Shown here in pieces: positions 52,277-63,222 of a stretch of 64,000 nt of DNA. Source of the DNA: Conchocele bisecta. Lineage: Eukaryota > Mollusca > Bivalvia > Lucinida > Thyasiridae. A program made the translations under genes and the position numbers. The stretch is from the NCBI GenBank assembly GCA_029237695.1, contig CM055266.1, forward strand, positions 10,123,805 to 10,187,804, read 5' to 3'. How positions within the stretch are numbered: the first letter of the stretch is position 1; every line of letters starts with the position of its first letter. Below the pieces are notes generated by a model. It saw only the letters and a list, made by a program, of their open reading frames with translations, had not been told where the DNA came from and did not search any database.

Positions 52277-52800
52277 TGTAGTTCAAGATCAGCCTGTCTG
52301 ATCAGGATGTGCACGGTTCTCCATTCGATCAATGAAGCACCCAGCATGCTTCTAACAAGCAATCTAGATCATTATCAGACTGCATGAATGTGACTTGTCA
52401 CAAATCCCATAAGCCCCATTTCTCCAGTTACATGTACACCCACAACGTGTTTCCAGTATCCGGTTGTATAGGGAGTAGTACGTGGATCCAATCGCGACGG
52501 AGGCATAGCAAGGATTATCTTGTACTTCGTGTTCAATGGAATCTTCTTTCTAAATGTCGCTGTGACTGGAGAAACGGGCCTTATGGTTTTGTGACCAATG
52601 TAGTCCCTGATCGAATAGCACGCTCCTGTAGCTTGATGGCGAGTTGTATTGCTGGTTAGAAGCAATACGGGTGTTTCATTGGTGGAATGATAAACAGTGC
52701 AGATCCTGATCAGACTGTGCGGATTCACAGGCTGATCTGGATCTACACTGGTCGCACAACACATAAGCTCCATTTCTTCAGTCACAGCCACAAATGTGGT
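52277..52800. repeat. Inverted pair of clam-type repeats
   Basis: 52277-52435 (forward: GATCAGCCTGTCTGATCAGG ... CATAAGCCCCATTTCTCCAG) and 52557-52800 (inverted: GACTGGAGAAACGGGCC ... GATCAGACTGTGCGGATTCA) face each other around about 120 bp. The 138-codon frame on the minus strand here is a by-product. Confidence 0.75.
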
Positions 52801-53426
52801 ATTGTATGATCATTTAATAACTAAATTGTCTCCCCTGTTTATCACAGTTTCTGACAGTATATACTTGAAAGTAACGTTAAACTTTTGGAATTTGATCAAA
52901 TAAAATGGTGTGATTGATTGATATAGGTTTAATGCAGTGCATGAAGTGAAACAAATATTTAATAGCTGAGAAATGATCTGAGACAAAATGCCTTAAAACA
53001 ACGTGTCGGAAATTAGGCTCTGATAGTATGTACTACTTTATTGCATTGCAGATTTTCGACGATATTAATTTCGGGAAAAAAATGCTATATTTTCCATCAT
53101 TGACGTCGAATGTTGACAAAAAGAAATATTTTTTTTGGTCAACTTTCGACGTCAATGTTGACAAAATTATCGAACTTGATCTCTGAATTATCTGTCAATT
53201 TAAGTCAGTGTTAGCATAACATATTAGTTGTGCAAAGTTTGTCATGGTATGCAACCATGATTGGTAATTATGATACCGTAATTCGTCACATAACGCGTTT
53301 ATTTCATTGTGTACGTATTCATTACTAGTCAAGCGTAAGTTATACAGCCTATTCATGAGCGCACTACATGTACGTGCATTTCTAGTGTAACTTTACACTA
53401 TATGTCATTTAATCATAAGGCCTAAA
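52801..53426. other. No gene recognised
   Basis: AT-rich. A short inverted motif, ATTGACGTCGAATGTTGACA / GACGTCAATGTTGACAAAA, lies near 53100-53165. No exon is supported. Confidence 0.4.
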
Positions 53427-53477
53427 AAAAAAAAATTGTTTCCTGTTACGGGCCCGAAAAAGATAGGGTCGGTAGGT

Positions 53478-53535
<58 letters not shown>

Positions 53536-53700
53536 GTATGTATCATTGTAATTTAGTCAGACCGGGTCGGGTGAATCAATTTTTGACACCGCTGTTAATA
53601 TACCTACTGCCCTGTGGAAGAGAACAAAATGTAGGGGGGTGGGGGGGGGGGTGGATGGGGGCGTGATCACCACAAAATGTAGGGAGGGTGACGAACAAAA
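53427..53700. repeat. Poly(A)/poly(T) and G-rich tracts
   Basis: A run of about 49 T residues at 53484-53532 and G-runs at 53634-53661. Assembly accuracy here is doubtful. Confidence 0.85.
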
Positions 53701-53990
53701 GAAATGTAGGGGATGGACTGTGTCACATGAATATCTCTTCCACAGGGGAGTATGTTTACTGGAATAGTCCAATACTGAAGCATTAATATTTGACAGGAAA
53801 AATAGTCAAAAGTCATAGTGTATCTAGAATCAATTGTTAGACACACTAAAGTAAATAATTACACAACTGTAACAGCTATTTTCTTTTAATTTCATGTCAT
53901 ATTAGGAAATAACTTATTTTCCCTTCAACAATTTCATGCCGCGAAAACACATGACACACAATTCTAACGTTGTAAATCGCCAATACTTAC

Positions 53991-54137
53991 AGAGCAAGTG
54001 GCCTTAAATGGCGTAGATTTGGTGTGGACCATGTTGTAAATGCCATTTATCGACGAGCCATGGTCTACCACCCGAATCTCGTTGACCTTGCACCAAAAAC
54101 ATCGCAGAGCAATCAAACTGTTGCTCTCGCCGGCCAT
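53991..54137 (-). CDS. First coding exon of an unidentified gene
   Basis: On the minus strand an ATG at 54137 opens 49 codons ending exactly at a GTAAGT donor. The peptide begins MAGESNSLIALRCFWCKVNE and continues IRVVDHGSSINGIYNMVHTK with a further Cys near the end. The CxxC pair and the later Cys and His suggest a zinc-binding segment. I do not recognise the family. It lies 504 bp from the OATP first exon in divergent orientation, so the two may share a promoter region (54138-54641). Downstream exons are not recognised. Confidence 0.6.
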
Positions 54138-54641
54138 GTTGGATACGGGACAGGTAAAAAACGCGGTCACGACAACATTTTCCGGGACCGATGTAAAATT
54201 GACAATAAAATAATTACAGTCGGGGGTAAAACTAGACGGTCGGTCGGGTAACAGGAAACAAACCTATTTTTTGTTTACGCCTAATGCATGTGATAAGTGG
54301 GCAGTCATGCTTGATATTAGCTTAAGTTGAAGTAACCCGGAACTTCTGCCTGCGTTACAGACGGAAAATTCGGGCTAAGTTTGAAGTAACGGACCAATGT
54401 CTTGTAATCTTTAATCTATAGTGTAATTTATTATACTTACAGGTATCGATAATTAAAAGCAACTACTTTGTTTCAGGTTATCGAAGGATCACACCAACCT
54501 AATGATGCATTATATGGATTATTAAGTATTCAACTAATGCATTTCATGATGGCCACACCTTAATACGGCGATGCAAATTATCTTATTAAAATTGCGGAAG
54601 ACAATGCTAGGCGTTATATTTTGGGCAACGACGAACGCAAT
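54138..54641. promoter_or_regulatory. Presumed divergent promoter region
   Basis: Lies between two start codons facing away from each other. It contains no repeat of note and no obvious TATA box. The assignment is by position only, and includes the 5' untranslated parts of both genes. Confidence 0.35.
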
Positions 54642-54789
54642 ATGCAGATTGCCACTAACGACACAGCTGCGCATGAACCGGATGTAGATGTGAGATGTGG
54701 ATACAGAAGTTGCAAACCGGAAGTGCTGCAAAGATTTAACAACCCGAAGGTGTTGCTGTTGATAATATGTTTTTTTACCGTCAGTCAAG
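54642..54789 (+). CDS. Organic anion transporter (SLCO/OATP), first coding exon
   Basis: Plus-strand exon starting at ATG 54642 and ending at donor GTAAGA (54790). The protein begins MQIATNDTAAHEPD and contains DVRCGYRSCKPEVLQRFNN followed by the first membrane segment KVLLLIICFFTVSQG. This is the conserved N-terminus of the OATP family ('RCG.GSC.P..LQ.F.N.K.FL..LC.F...QG'), 12-helix plasma-membrane transporters of organic anions, hormones and bile-salt-like compounds. The frame is open 26 codons further upstream, but this is the only in-frame ATG. Later exons were not found in the remaining 9 kb, so intron 1 is long. Confidence 0.85.
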
Positions 54790-54850
54790 GTAAGATGATA
54801 TATATATCAATAACATTGTCAACCAAAACGTCGATTGTGTATATACATTC

Positions 54851-55928
54851 CCGCCTGCGATTCTCTTACCCAGCGGTCCTTGAATTGCAATTCGTTTTTG
54901 CGGTCATTCTTTCGCGATACGGTTTGTGCGGTCATTCTTTCGCGGTCCTGTTTGTGCGGTCATTCTTTCGCGATATCGTTTGTGCGGTCAATCTTTCGCT
55001 ATTTGCGGTAACAACTTAGCGTTACGCGTACCAAACGCGGTCTCTGCTGCGGTCTAGCAGTCTAGCGGTCAAGGTTTCGCCGTACCGATGGATTCCAATA
55101 GCAGGCTATTTTCGCATATTTTCCTTTAGTTTACCGACAAAAACAGCCTGATGTAGGCATACATATACGATTAATTTAATTACGTGCATACCATAGCAAG
55201 GTCTGGCGCTTCTTTCTTCTTTCTTCAGCCTTTGTCGAAATTAAAGACCATCCGGTTATTGGTCTAATTTCATAAAAAATGTTAACTGCCATGAGCACAC
55301 ATAAAGCGGATATAACAATTTGACTTTAAGCAGCGTAACATGATTCTAGTCATGCTACGGGTTATTAAAACAGATAGAGTATATTCAAAAATGGCTGAAA
55401 TTATGCCAAACTCAAATTTTGTCAAAGATTTCCCGATGATCGGCCATTACGTTGCCTTGATACTCAAGCTAAAATTGCGTTTGGAAAGACTCGTCCGGGA
55501 CATCCCTGATTACGATAAACAAAATGTTAATAATATGTGAAATATATACACCTAATTCTACTATTTATGTATATTTTATTGGATTTTAAATGGCTAAATA
55601 CAGATCGGAAAATATATCTTTTCGTCAGAAAAAATCCACTATTTCGGTTTTATTGCCGCATTGGTCAAGCAGAGCGGTCCGCTGGTTTGACCACAGAGCG
55701 CAGCGTAAAGCGGTCATTCTTTCGCAGTTTAAAAAAGGAGCGTAAACTGCAATTAAAAGCGGAGCGCAGCGCTAACTGCGCTATAAGTATTGCAATTCCG
55801 CAACCAACTCTTTGGACCGCAGTCACATGATTGCAGTCCGATTGCAGTCCAATTGCAATTAATGGGAACGCGAATTGCAATCCTGCGCTCCAGGAATTGC
55901 AATTCGCCTGGTAAGAGAACCGCAGGCC
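54851..55928. mobile_element. Non-autonomous inverted-repeat element in OATP intron 1
   Basis: Ends GCCTGCGATTCTCTTACC and GGTAAGAGAACCGCAGGC are complementary apart from one base, and TTGAATTGCAATTCG / GGAATTGCAATTCGC extend the match inward. The interior has repeated GCGGTCATTCTTTCGCG phrases and no transposase. No clear target duplication. Confidence 0.65.
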
Positions 55929-55959
55929 ACTCTGTAATGGAAGCGTCCTGGTGCCAATG

Positions 55960-56530
55960 CTAAAATATATTATCTCCTATTTAGGAGATGGTAACTACTA
56001 ATTGGAGATATTATCTCCTAATTAGCAGTTATCTCCTAATTAGGACTTAATATATCATAATTAGGACTTAATATCTCCTAATTTGGAGTTAGTGTCTCCT
56101 AATTAGGAAATAATACTAAGTCCTAATTAGGAGATTCTAGCTCCTAATTATGAGATAGATACTAAGTCCTGATTAGGAGATAGCATCTCCTAATTAGGCG
56201 TTAGTATCTCCTAATTGTGGGTGGTTGGTCGGGTGAGCACAACGGTGTAAATTAACGGTTGGGGTTCCTCCTTATAGGAATCACGATGATTTGCCTTGTT
56301 TTGCCCTTAGATACGCTTTTATCTATGGCGCTTTTGTTACCAGGGACTGTAATTGGGTTATTGTCCATTGTACTTGAACATGTACATGTACATGTACAGG
56401 TAATATATGGGATTTAGTACTAAACCCATTGACCCGGCCTTAAATGACCTTAGCTGTTGATATGCCGTTAAACCCCAACAAACAAACACACAAAATATCC
56501 TAATTAGGAGATAAACTATATTTTAGCATT
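55960..56530. repeat. TCCTAATTAGGAGATA repeats
   Basis: A dense array of direct and inverted CTCCTAATTAGGAGATA copies at 55970-56215, with single copies near 56505. The same family occurs at 12690-12770. Between them are ACATGTACATGTACATGTAC and ordinary intron sequence. Confidence 0.75.
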
Positions 56531-57364
56531 GGCACCAGGACACTTCCATAGTATAGTTATCACCGATATACGTTTCTGTTTTGTTATCCGTAATGCAATT
56601 ATTGTTTGCTCTAGTTTCTAATTACGTATCTATTAATCACATATTGCGAATACTTCGACAATATCTATTACATTTATTTATTAAAAGGTCCAATAAGTAA
56701 AACTTTATATTTATAACCAGATGTCGCGCCATGTTGTCAGACATTCACGTGACGCACACCCTATTCAGACATGTGCATGCGCGCTTCAGTATAAAATAAA
56801 GCCGCCAATAACTAATAGTATCGCAATTCGAAAGCACGCTTAAAGGTGGGCCTACATTCAAACAGACATTTACACGCGAAGGGCGGGGCAAACATTAAGA
56901 TAGTTAAGGTTCACATATCGACTTTAATAAACTAATTTCATCGGTCGCTACGCTCGCTCGAAATTTCTTAAACATTAAATACTTGTAAGTCTGTACATGC
57001 ACATAAATCGTGTTTTTGGACTCGTGCCGATCCCCACCATTTTATGTATGCACGCAACATATTAATGAACTATTATATATCATGACTGTATAGTTTTCAC
57101 GACAGAAGTCGAACCTTCCGACGTTTGATTTCAACCGTTGTAGATCTTGATCCCTCCTCATCCACAGTTCCCAGATCAGGATTATTCTGATTATTACAGG
57201 GCTGAATATTTTGTATTGAAAATATTTAGTTCTGACTTTGGAATCCCCCCCACCCCATTTGTACATGTACTGGAACAATCGGAGCAGAATCCATTGTTGT
57301 TTTCTGACCACTGTGACAGTAAGGAGGCTTCAGTAGAAGTCAAAATGACCTTTGAACTGCGGTA
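56531..57364. other. Intron sequence, no gene recognised
   Basis: No splice-bounded exon seen. The segment GGGCTGAATATTTTGTATTG ... TTCTGACTTTGGAATCCCC near 57200-57250 resembles 11265-11330 inside the Harbinger element, so it is a dispersed repeat. Confidence 0.4.
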
Positions 57365-57455
57365 ACGTCATAACATTTGGCTGTAACCGGAGAACTAGGG
57401 CTTATGGGTCTTGCGACCAGTGTCGCTCCTGATAAAATAACACACTCCTCTAGCA
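57365..57455. repeat. Clam-type dispersed repeat copy, partial
   Basis: GGCTGTAACCGGAGAACTAG GGCTTATGGG, then GCGACCAGTGTCGCTCCTGA. Partial copy of the family at 50755 and 52557. Confidence 0.7.
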
Positions 57456-57571
57456 TGGTAGCGTTATCAAGGTGTATTATCACGTGATACTAACAACAAT
57501 AACAAGTATTGAACCTTCCAGAATCCATCCGATTGAAAATACGTATTCTTTTATATTGTCCTTATTAAGTA

Positions 57572-57806
57572 ACGGATTTTGATGAAATATGGCGCATCAA
57601 ATGCGTCTTGTTAAGCTGCATTTGGTGGTCTCTGTATTTTCGCCTAAGCTTCTGTCATTTTTGCGAAGAATCGATGTCCATGTTTCCGACACGGAAATCG
57701 ATTCTTTGCAAAAACGACATAAGGCTGTGCCAAACTCCCTGGACCACCAAATGCATCTCATGAAGACGCGTTTGCTGCGCCATATTTAATCAAAATCCGT
57801 TGCATA
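57572..57806. mobile_element. Fold-back MITE-like element
   Basis: GTAACGGATTTTGATGAAAT ATGGCGC...AAGCTGCATTTGGTGGTC pairs with GACCACCAAATGCATC...GCGCCATATTTAATCAAAATCCGTTGC. A second internal pair is AGAATCGATGTCC / CGGAAATCGATTCT. Arms about 75-110 bp. No gene. Confidence 0.8.
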
Positions 57807-57895
57807 TTAAGGAAAATATTTTGGAGTGGGCGACGTTGTTGTTGTTGTAACCACGTGATCATGCACCTTGGTTATGTATTGTTAGACTTATAGTA

Positions 57896-57965
57896 CAGTG
57901 GAACCTCTCTAAACCGGACACCCTGGGGACCCAGGGTGTCCGGATTAGAGAGGCTCCACTGTAAT
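57896..57965. mobile_element. pogo/Tigger-like mini-palindrome
   Basis: TACAGTGGAACCTCTCTAAA CCGGACACC... followed directly by its near-exact complement ending TCCACTGTA; TA at both ends fits the TA duplication of Tc1/mariner/pogo elements. It is related to 52016-52090. Confidence 0.8.
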
Positions 57966-58108
57966 TAAGCACTTCATTAATCGTTCTTAGCTCGACTATT
58001 CAAAGAATAGTTAGAGATTATGTAGTAACCCCGTCGTCGGCGTCGGCGTCGGTGTCAGCGTCACCGTCACGCATTGATTTAGGTTTTTAGTCCAGCTTGT
58101 ATATGGAA
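57966..58108. repeat. Left part of an interrupted dispersed repeat
   Basis: AGCTCGACTATTCAAAGAAT AGTTAGAG, GTCGGCGTCGGCGTCGG, and TTTTTAGTCCAGCTTGTATA TGGAA. It continues after the 58109-63222 insertion. Confidence 0.7.
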
Positions 58109-59334
58109 CAGGCCGTCAAGTATCCTATTTTTTCCTATTTTATGAGCAATTCCTATTTTTTCCTATTTTATGACCAAATGTTCCTATTTTTCCTATTTTC
58201 TGGCCTTTTTGAAAAGCCGCACACATTTTTTCCCAATTTAACTATGAACATGACAGTGAAATTGACAATATAGATAAATACTGTACATTGTAACATAACT
58301 AAACAACTATTATTGCATAACACTAGTATTCAACTGCGTTAGATGGCTATAGCAATTTCCTGTGCCATTTTCCAACAGTTCATCGTTCAAATTGTAAAGT
58401 AGTTTGTACTTGTACTTTGTAAATTGGAAGGTAATAAATATTTTGCTGACCCTTGTACAAAATATTGAAAGGCATTATCATTCTTTGCCACCATATTCAG
58501 AGCTGCTTTTTATTCCCCCGGTATATAAAGTATGTCGAGGAGTATATATCTTTCGAATTTCCGTCTGTTCATTTGGAACATTTGCGTGAAAGATTTTACG
58601 TACGTTATGTCTCTGCAACCCCGTTATGGAGTGACATGAAAATTGATATGCATGTTTATCATCCTCCCTATATTAAGTGTGCACAATACCCATAGTCCCC
58701 ACATTTTCAAGGTAAAATTATGTAGAGATTTGCTTTAAAGATTTATGTAAAATTCCATTTAATGTTTTTAAGTACTTTATAACTGCAACATTCACCCTTC
58801 ACTAGATTAGCTTAAAAATTCATATGCATTGATACAGTTTTCCAAATAACGCACCAAATCATGTCTTCGTAATTCAATGCTGAATAACGATTTCTCTCCA
58901 CACTACATGTGTACTCCCGACTTTATATGACCTTGGCTATTGAATGGACATTAAACCCCTGTCTTCATGATGTGGTTAAATCTTCATAGCAGATACGTGC
59001 ATAATCATTAACTTTCATATACTAAATACTGTTCATACCAGAATGTAATGTGAATTTGCTACAATATTAAATATATACCTATGGGTGCTGGATGTGGTGA
59101 TGTGCCTTACATCAGGATGAATAGTTCAACAGTTACATTGTATGTTGCGTGCAGGAGTAGAATAGTGCACAGTATCCTATTTCTCATTCTCAAATTATTT
59201 GGATATCTTGGCCATTTGATGTAGTATGCTAGGGGCATCTGTCACACAATCAGGAGTGATTGATCTGAAAATTAATGTATTTAAAATTTATTATGTACCC
59301 ACCAATTTATTGGGGGGCATTATGTTTTACCACT

Positions 59335-59442
59335 CAGGGCCGTAGCCAGAGGTAAACATCTACCGAGGCAAATCTTATGAAACGTATATCCAGTGGGAGC
59401 GCGTAGCGCGACCCGCATCGTACAAAAGTGGCTACGGCCCTG
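59335..59442. repeat. Small inverted repeat CAGGGCCGTAGCCA
   Basis: CAGGGCCGTAGCCAG at 59335 and TGGCTACGGCCCTG at 59429-59442 are complementary, around about 80 bp containing GCGCGTAGCGCGACCCGC. A MITE-like unit nested in the 5.1-kb insertion. Confidence 0.75.
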
Positions 59443-59449
59443 CCACTGT

Positions 59450-59830
59450 CTATCCATCCGTGCAGGTGTCCGTTCGTCCGTAAGGCAATGCATATGTTTT
59501 CAATATTTCCTTAACTCCTTCACCAATTTCAATAATATTTGCCCACAATGTCTGTCTAAGGATGGTGCTTTGTTTCTCATATGACCTACACCCGAACAGC
59601 CAAGGTCAAGGTCACTGGGGACTTCTGTTCACCTTGTTTATAAGGCAAATGTGTTTACGTTTTCAATGTTTTCTCAATAACTCCTTAACTCGTTCACCAA
59701 TTTCAATAATATTTACCGACAATGTCTGTCTTGGGATTAGCCTGAGCTTTGTAATAACGGTGCCCTTTTACTATCACGGCTGCAGGTGGGGGCATCCATG
59801 TTCTATGAACACATTTTCTAGTTAGTAATA
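59450..59830. repeat. TCACCAATTTCAATAATATT tandem pair
   Basis: Two units with a period near 190 bp share TTTTCAATRTTTYCTYAAYT + CCTT, ACTCSTTCACCAATTTCAATAATATTT and CAATGTCTGTCT. A mollusc-style degenerate repeat. Confidence 0.65.
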
Positions 59831-62800
59831 TAAATAAATGTTCAACAAATTCATCAATGATGATTATAATGTGATTGATGCTAATGTCTGCCTGGTTGTA
59901 AGCTACTTTAATACTACCCTTTTGTCATTCTGTGTTTGAAAACACTAGCTTTCTATATAGTCTAAGCCCTACAATATTTGTGGAGATAGGTCATTGCTGT
60001 CTTCGATTCCTAGAAACGAATTGCCGTATGAATTATTATTATGTCCTGCATGTAGTTTAATATTGTAAGTGGTGACTAAAAATAACAGACCTAGAAAATG
60101 ATTTTGGTGTCGTAAGGGCACTTGAAATCAAATCAATACATAAATTCAGTGGTGAATTGGCAAATACAGGTGTATTCCCAGCTCTATACACAAGTTGCAA
60201 CTTTCTGAGCTTAAAACACCAATAAATAGTCAATATGGGCCGCGCCATACGAAAACCGGGCTCAATGACAACGTCGTGAAAAGCGGTAAACGACGTCGGA
60301 AAAACTATTATTCAATTTGTCTAACGTCGCCGTAAAAGTTTACATTTTGCCCTCCCATTTGCCGCTGTACATTGTCGCCTAACTGTCGTTCTTTGACATT
60401 GTCACTCTTTTTCGTCGATTGTCCTCATGAATTCAAAATGGTGAACGCATAATTTAACTGGCTACATATCAGCGAAGTCTTCACTTACACTGCACTTTGA
60501 TCCCTAAATAATCTTAAATAGGAACAACCTAGTGTATGTTACCAGCTATTATCTTGGTAAATTTATACTTTTGAACAAGTATAGCCAGTACTTAGCGAAT
60601 GATATGTCATTTAATGCCACTCATTTTATCATAAACAGAGGTAGACACGCAGCTATATAATGACATATATATCCGGGATTTTTATTGAATTTGGCCAAAG
60701 AAATGCATCAAAATCTCTCTCTAATAGATTCAGAATCAGTGATTTCAATGCAGCTTCTTGATTGTTTGTGTATAAGCAATACATATTGCACAAAGCACAC
60801 AGTGAGGTCGGTGGAGTTTTCGAAAAGCCCTGAAATTAATTGGAAATTTGATGGGTCATAAACTTGCTTTTCTCACGATTTGCAGTATCAAATCATCAGC
60901 TTGTCACTGATTGCATAATAATGTATGTCTGAATCAGGCGATGGTAATGCGATCCTCAAGAAAGACACCTGGTGACAATTATAAGTTACCAAATCTGCCA
61001 GACGTCGTGTTTTGTCACAAAGTTAATGCTATAAACCCGCCTACTGCAGATGTACACGTGTAATGTCTACAAACAAATACTCCATTTGCAGCAATTCCGT
61101 ACACATCCTTATGATATAATATTGGAATAGAAAATGGCTATGATCGTGAAAATTACGTGTGGGCACAATCATATGATCCTGCGACGAAGGGTGGGGATAG
61201 GGGATTCGGGGAGAAGCGCCCCTTTGCAATATAGTTCATCCCTGAATGCCAATCGGTGTGTTTGAAATGTATTTCATATTGAAATGAAAAGAAAAAGAAA
61301 TTGAAAGTTTTTACGTGATCTTTTTATCACTTCTTTCTATTTATTTTGGTCTGTAGTAATTAAAATAACACAACTTTGTCATGATATGAAAGTCATTCGT
61401 CACACATATCTAAAGTGAGCTTCCAGCTGTGGCGGATTTATATGGGGGATGGGCATCCCATATGCATAACCTGCAACTACAACATCCAATTATGTATTAT
61501 ATTTACGCGGTTTGGGTTATGGTCCCGCGGGATAAATTTAGAAGATTTGCAAACACAATATGTACATAAAGTTGTACGGTCACTCGTGAGGCTAATGTTG
61601 AAACTGCCAACAAATCACATTATTACCAGCCACCGATCATCGCGGATAGGTTGTTTGTAAGAGTTTTCGATTTCCAGTGTTGGTTGAATAACCATTATTA
61701 TTATGCTGCAAAATCCATATGCGTTTGGTTAACTGAAAATTCACATCCATGATGATTGATAAATGCTTCATCGATTTCATATGCACAACTCATCATTATT
61801 ATATCATGGGCAATTTTATCGTTACCAACACAACGTCATCACGCGATATGGGGCCTGACGTCAAAATGATGTTATGTTAATGTTATGCTCCATATTGTTC
61901 AATGGAAGAAGAACATTTCCATGCTTTCATTCGTGCTCGCACAATGGGTTATTATTTTTCAAAATAAACGGTATAATATCTTTTTTTAATTCTACATGTA
62001 CTTCCGACAGCTAAGTCAGGCAATGCACTTCACCTTTGTTCAAACATACCACCGCAAATACCAGCAGTAACATTGTTGATTACTGACGTTGTCGAAGTGG
62101 ATTCCCTTTATGCGGCTGTTCGTGTACAGTATTAAAAATTGAAATCACATGGGGCAAGATTGGGCGAATATGGAGGATTGAATAACGCCTCAATCGATGA
62201 TATTTGATATTCATCCACTGTAACCACTCAATTGGAAAAATGTACAGATGTCATTTCAACTATCCTAAAACTCGAGAGAAATTGGGAACTCGCCTGGCCT
62301 TCTGCAACATGCTCACCATCATCGGGATCCATCTAGCCATATGTCTCCTCATATTTAAATATTTTTAATCACACAATGAGTTCAACCGATCTGGCATTTC
62401 ACGAAAAGTGGTCAGTCGGCCAAGACTTTTACTTTGGGTCATAACGTCTGACGACGTCACTTTTTTACGTCCATGTCTGGCCTAGCCTTTCGCGCCTTCG
62501 TGTCAATTTTCTATTCGACTGTATCGTTCGTATATTGTCATCCCGATGATGGACTTTTTCTCATCATCAATATCTCGTGTTTTGTGTTAAAATACAAACT
62601 TTAATATAATCTCTTGTTTTTTTCGGCATTTTCTCTGACACAGAGCTGGCAGTCGTTAAACTGCGTCATTTCCGGTCATGATGTCAGATTTTTAAAATAG
62701 TTAATAAGAAATGTTACATAATGTCGCTATTATTCCCCAAAATTATTTCAGACAGCAGCAAACAACAGGGACACGCCAATACATATTAAAATTGCTTATT

Positions 62801-63100
62801 TTTTCTGTATTAATACAACACCACATCCAGCATGCTCATTAATAAAATATATATACATATATATTTTCAAAACATAACAAAGACAAGGGTGGATTGGGTT
62901 GGCTGAAGGTATGGCGGCCAACATATATGTACATTACTTTAATTAATATAGCACAAGCAGTGTGTCAAAATCTTGTTTTTGGATCTTGAAGCAATTAATA
63001 ACTTAAAAGTTATAGTCTTTGAGCAATACAACACAAATTATCAATAAAAATATTAAAAGGTCAGGTTGGCCATAAAATGTGTTGGGAACAAATCTTAAAA
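59831..63100. other. Interior of the 5.1-kb insertion, no gene recognised
   Basis: Mostly AT-rich, with short GACGTC/ACGTCG-rich patches (60255-60330, 62445-62480). I found no domain or splice-bounded exon; three open frames of about 60-80 codons look like chance. Confidence 0.4.
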
Positions 63101-63222
63101 TAACATTTTATTCCTATTTTAGACTATATTTTCCTATTTTATTCCTACTTTATTCCTATTTGTTCACCGTCTGAATTCCTATGTTCCTATATTTTTGGAC
63201 CCATCCCTCACTTGACGGCCTG

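Larger units (their letters stand above)
58109..63222. mobile_element. 5.1-kb transposon-like insertion, CAGGCCGTCAAG ends
   Basis: Ends CAGGCCGTCAAGT (58109) and CTTGACGGCCTG (63211-63222) are exact complements over 12 bp, flanked by a 6-bp direct repeat ATGGAA (58103-58108 and 63223-63228). Removing it restores the ...CTTGTATATGGAATACACC phrase seen in neighbouring array units. Both ends carry runs of TTCCTATTTT in the same orientation (58121-58200 and 63110-63180). No transposase or other gene was recognised; the longest frames are under 90 codons. CAG-beginning ends recall hAT elements, though those usually give 8-bp duplications. Superfamily unassigned. Confidence 0.75.

Noticed and set aside
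52375..52791. 138-codon minus-strand frame
   Set aside because: Coincides with an inverted pair of dispersed repeats.
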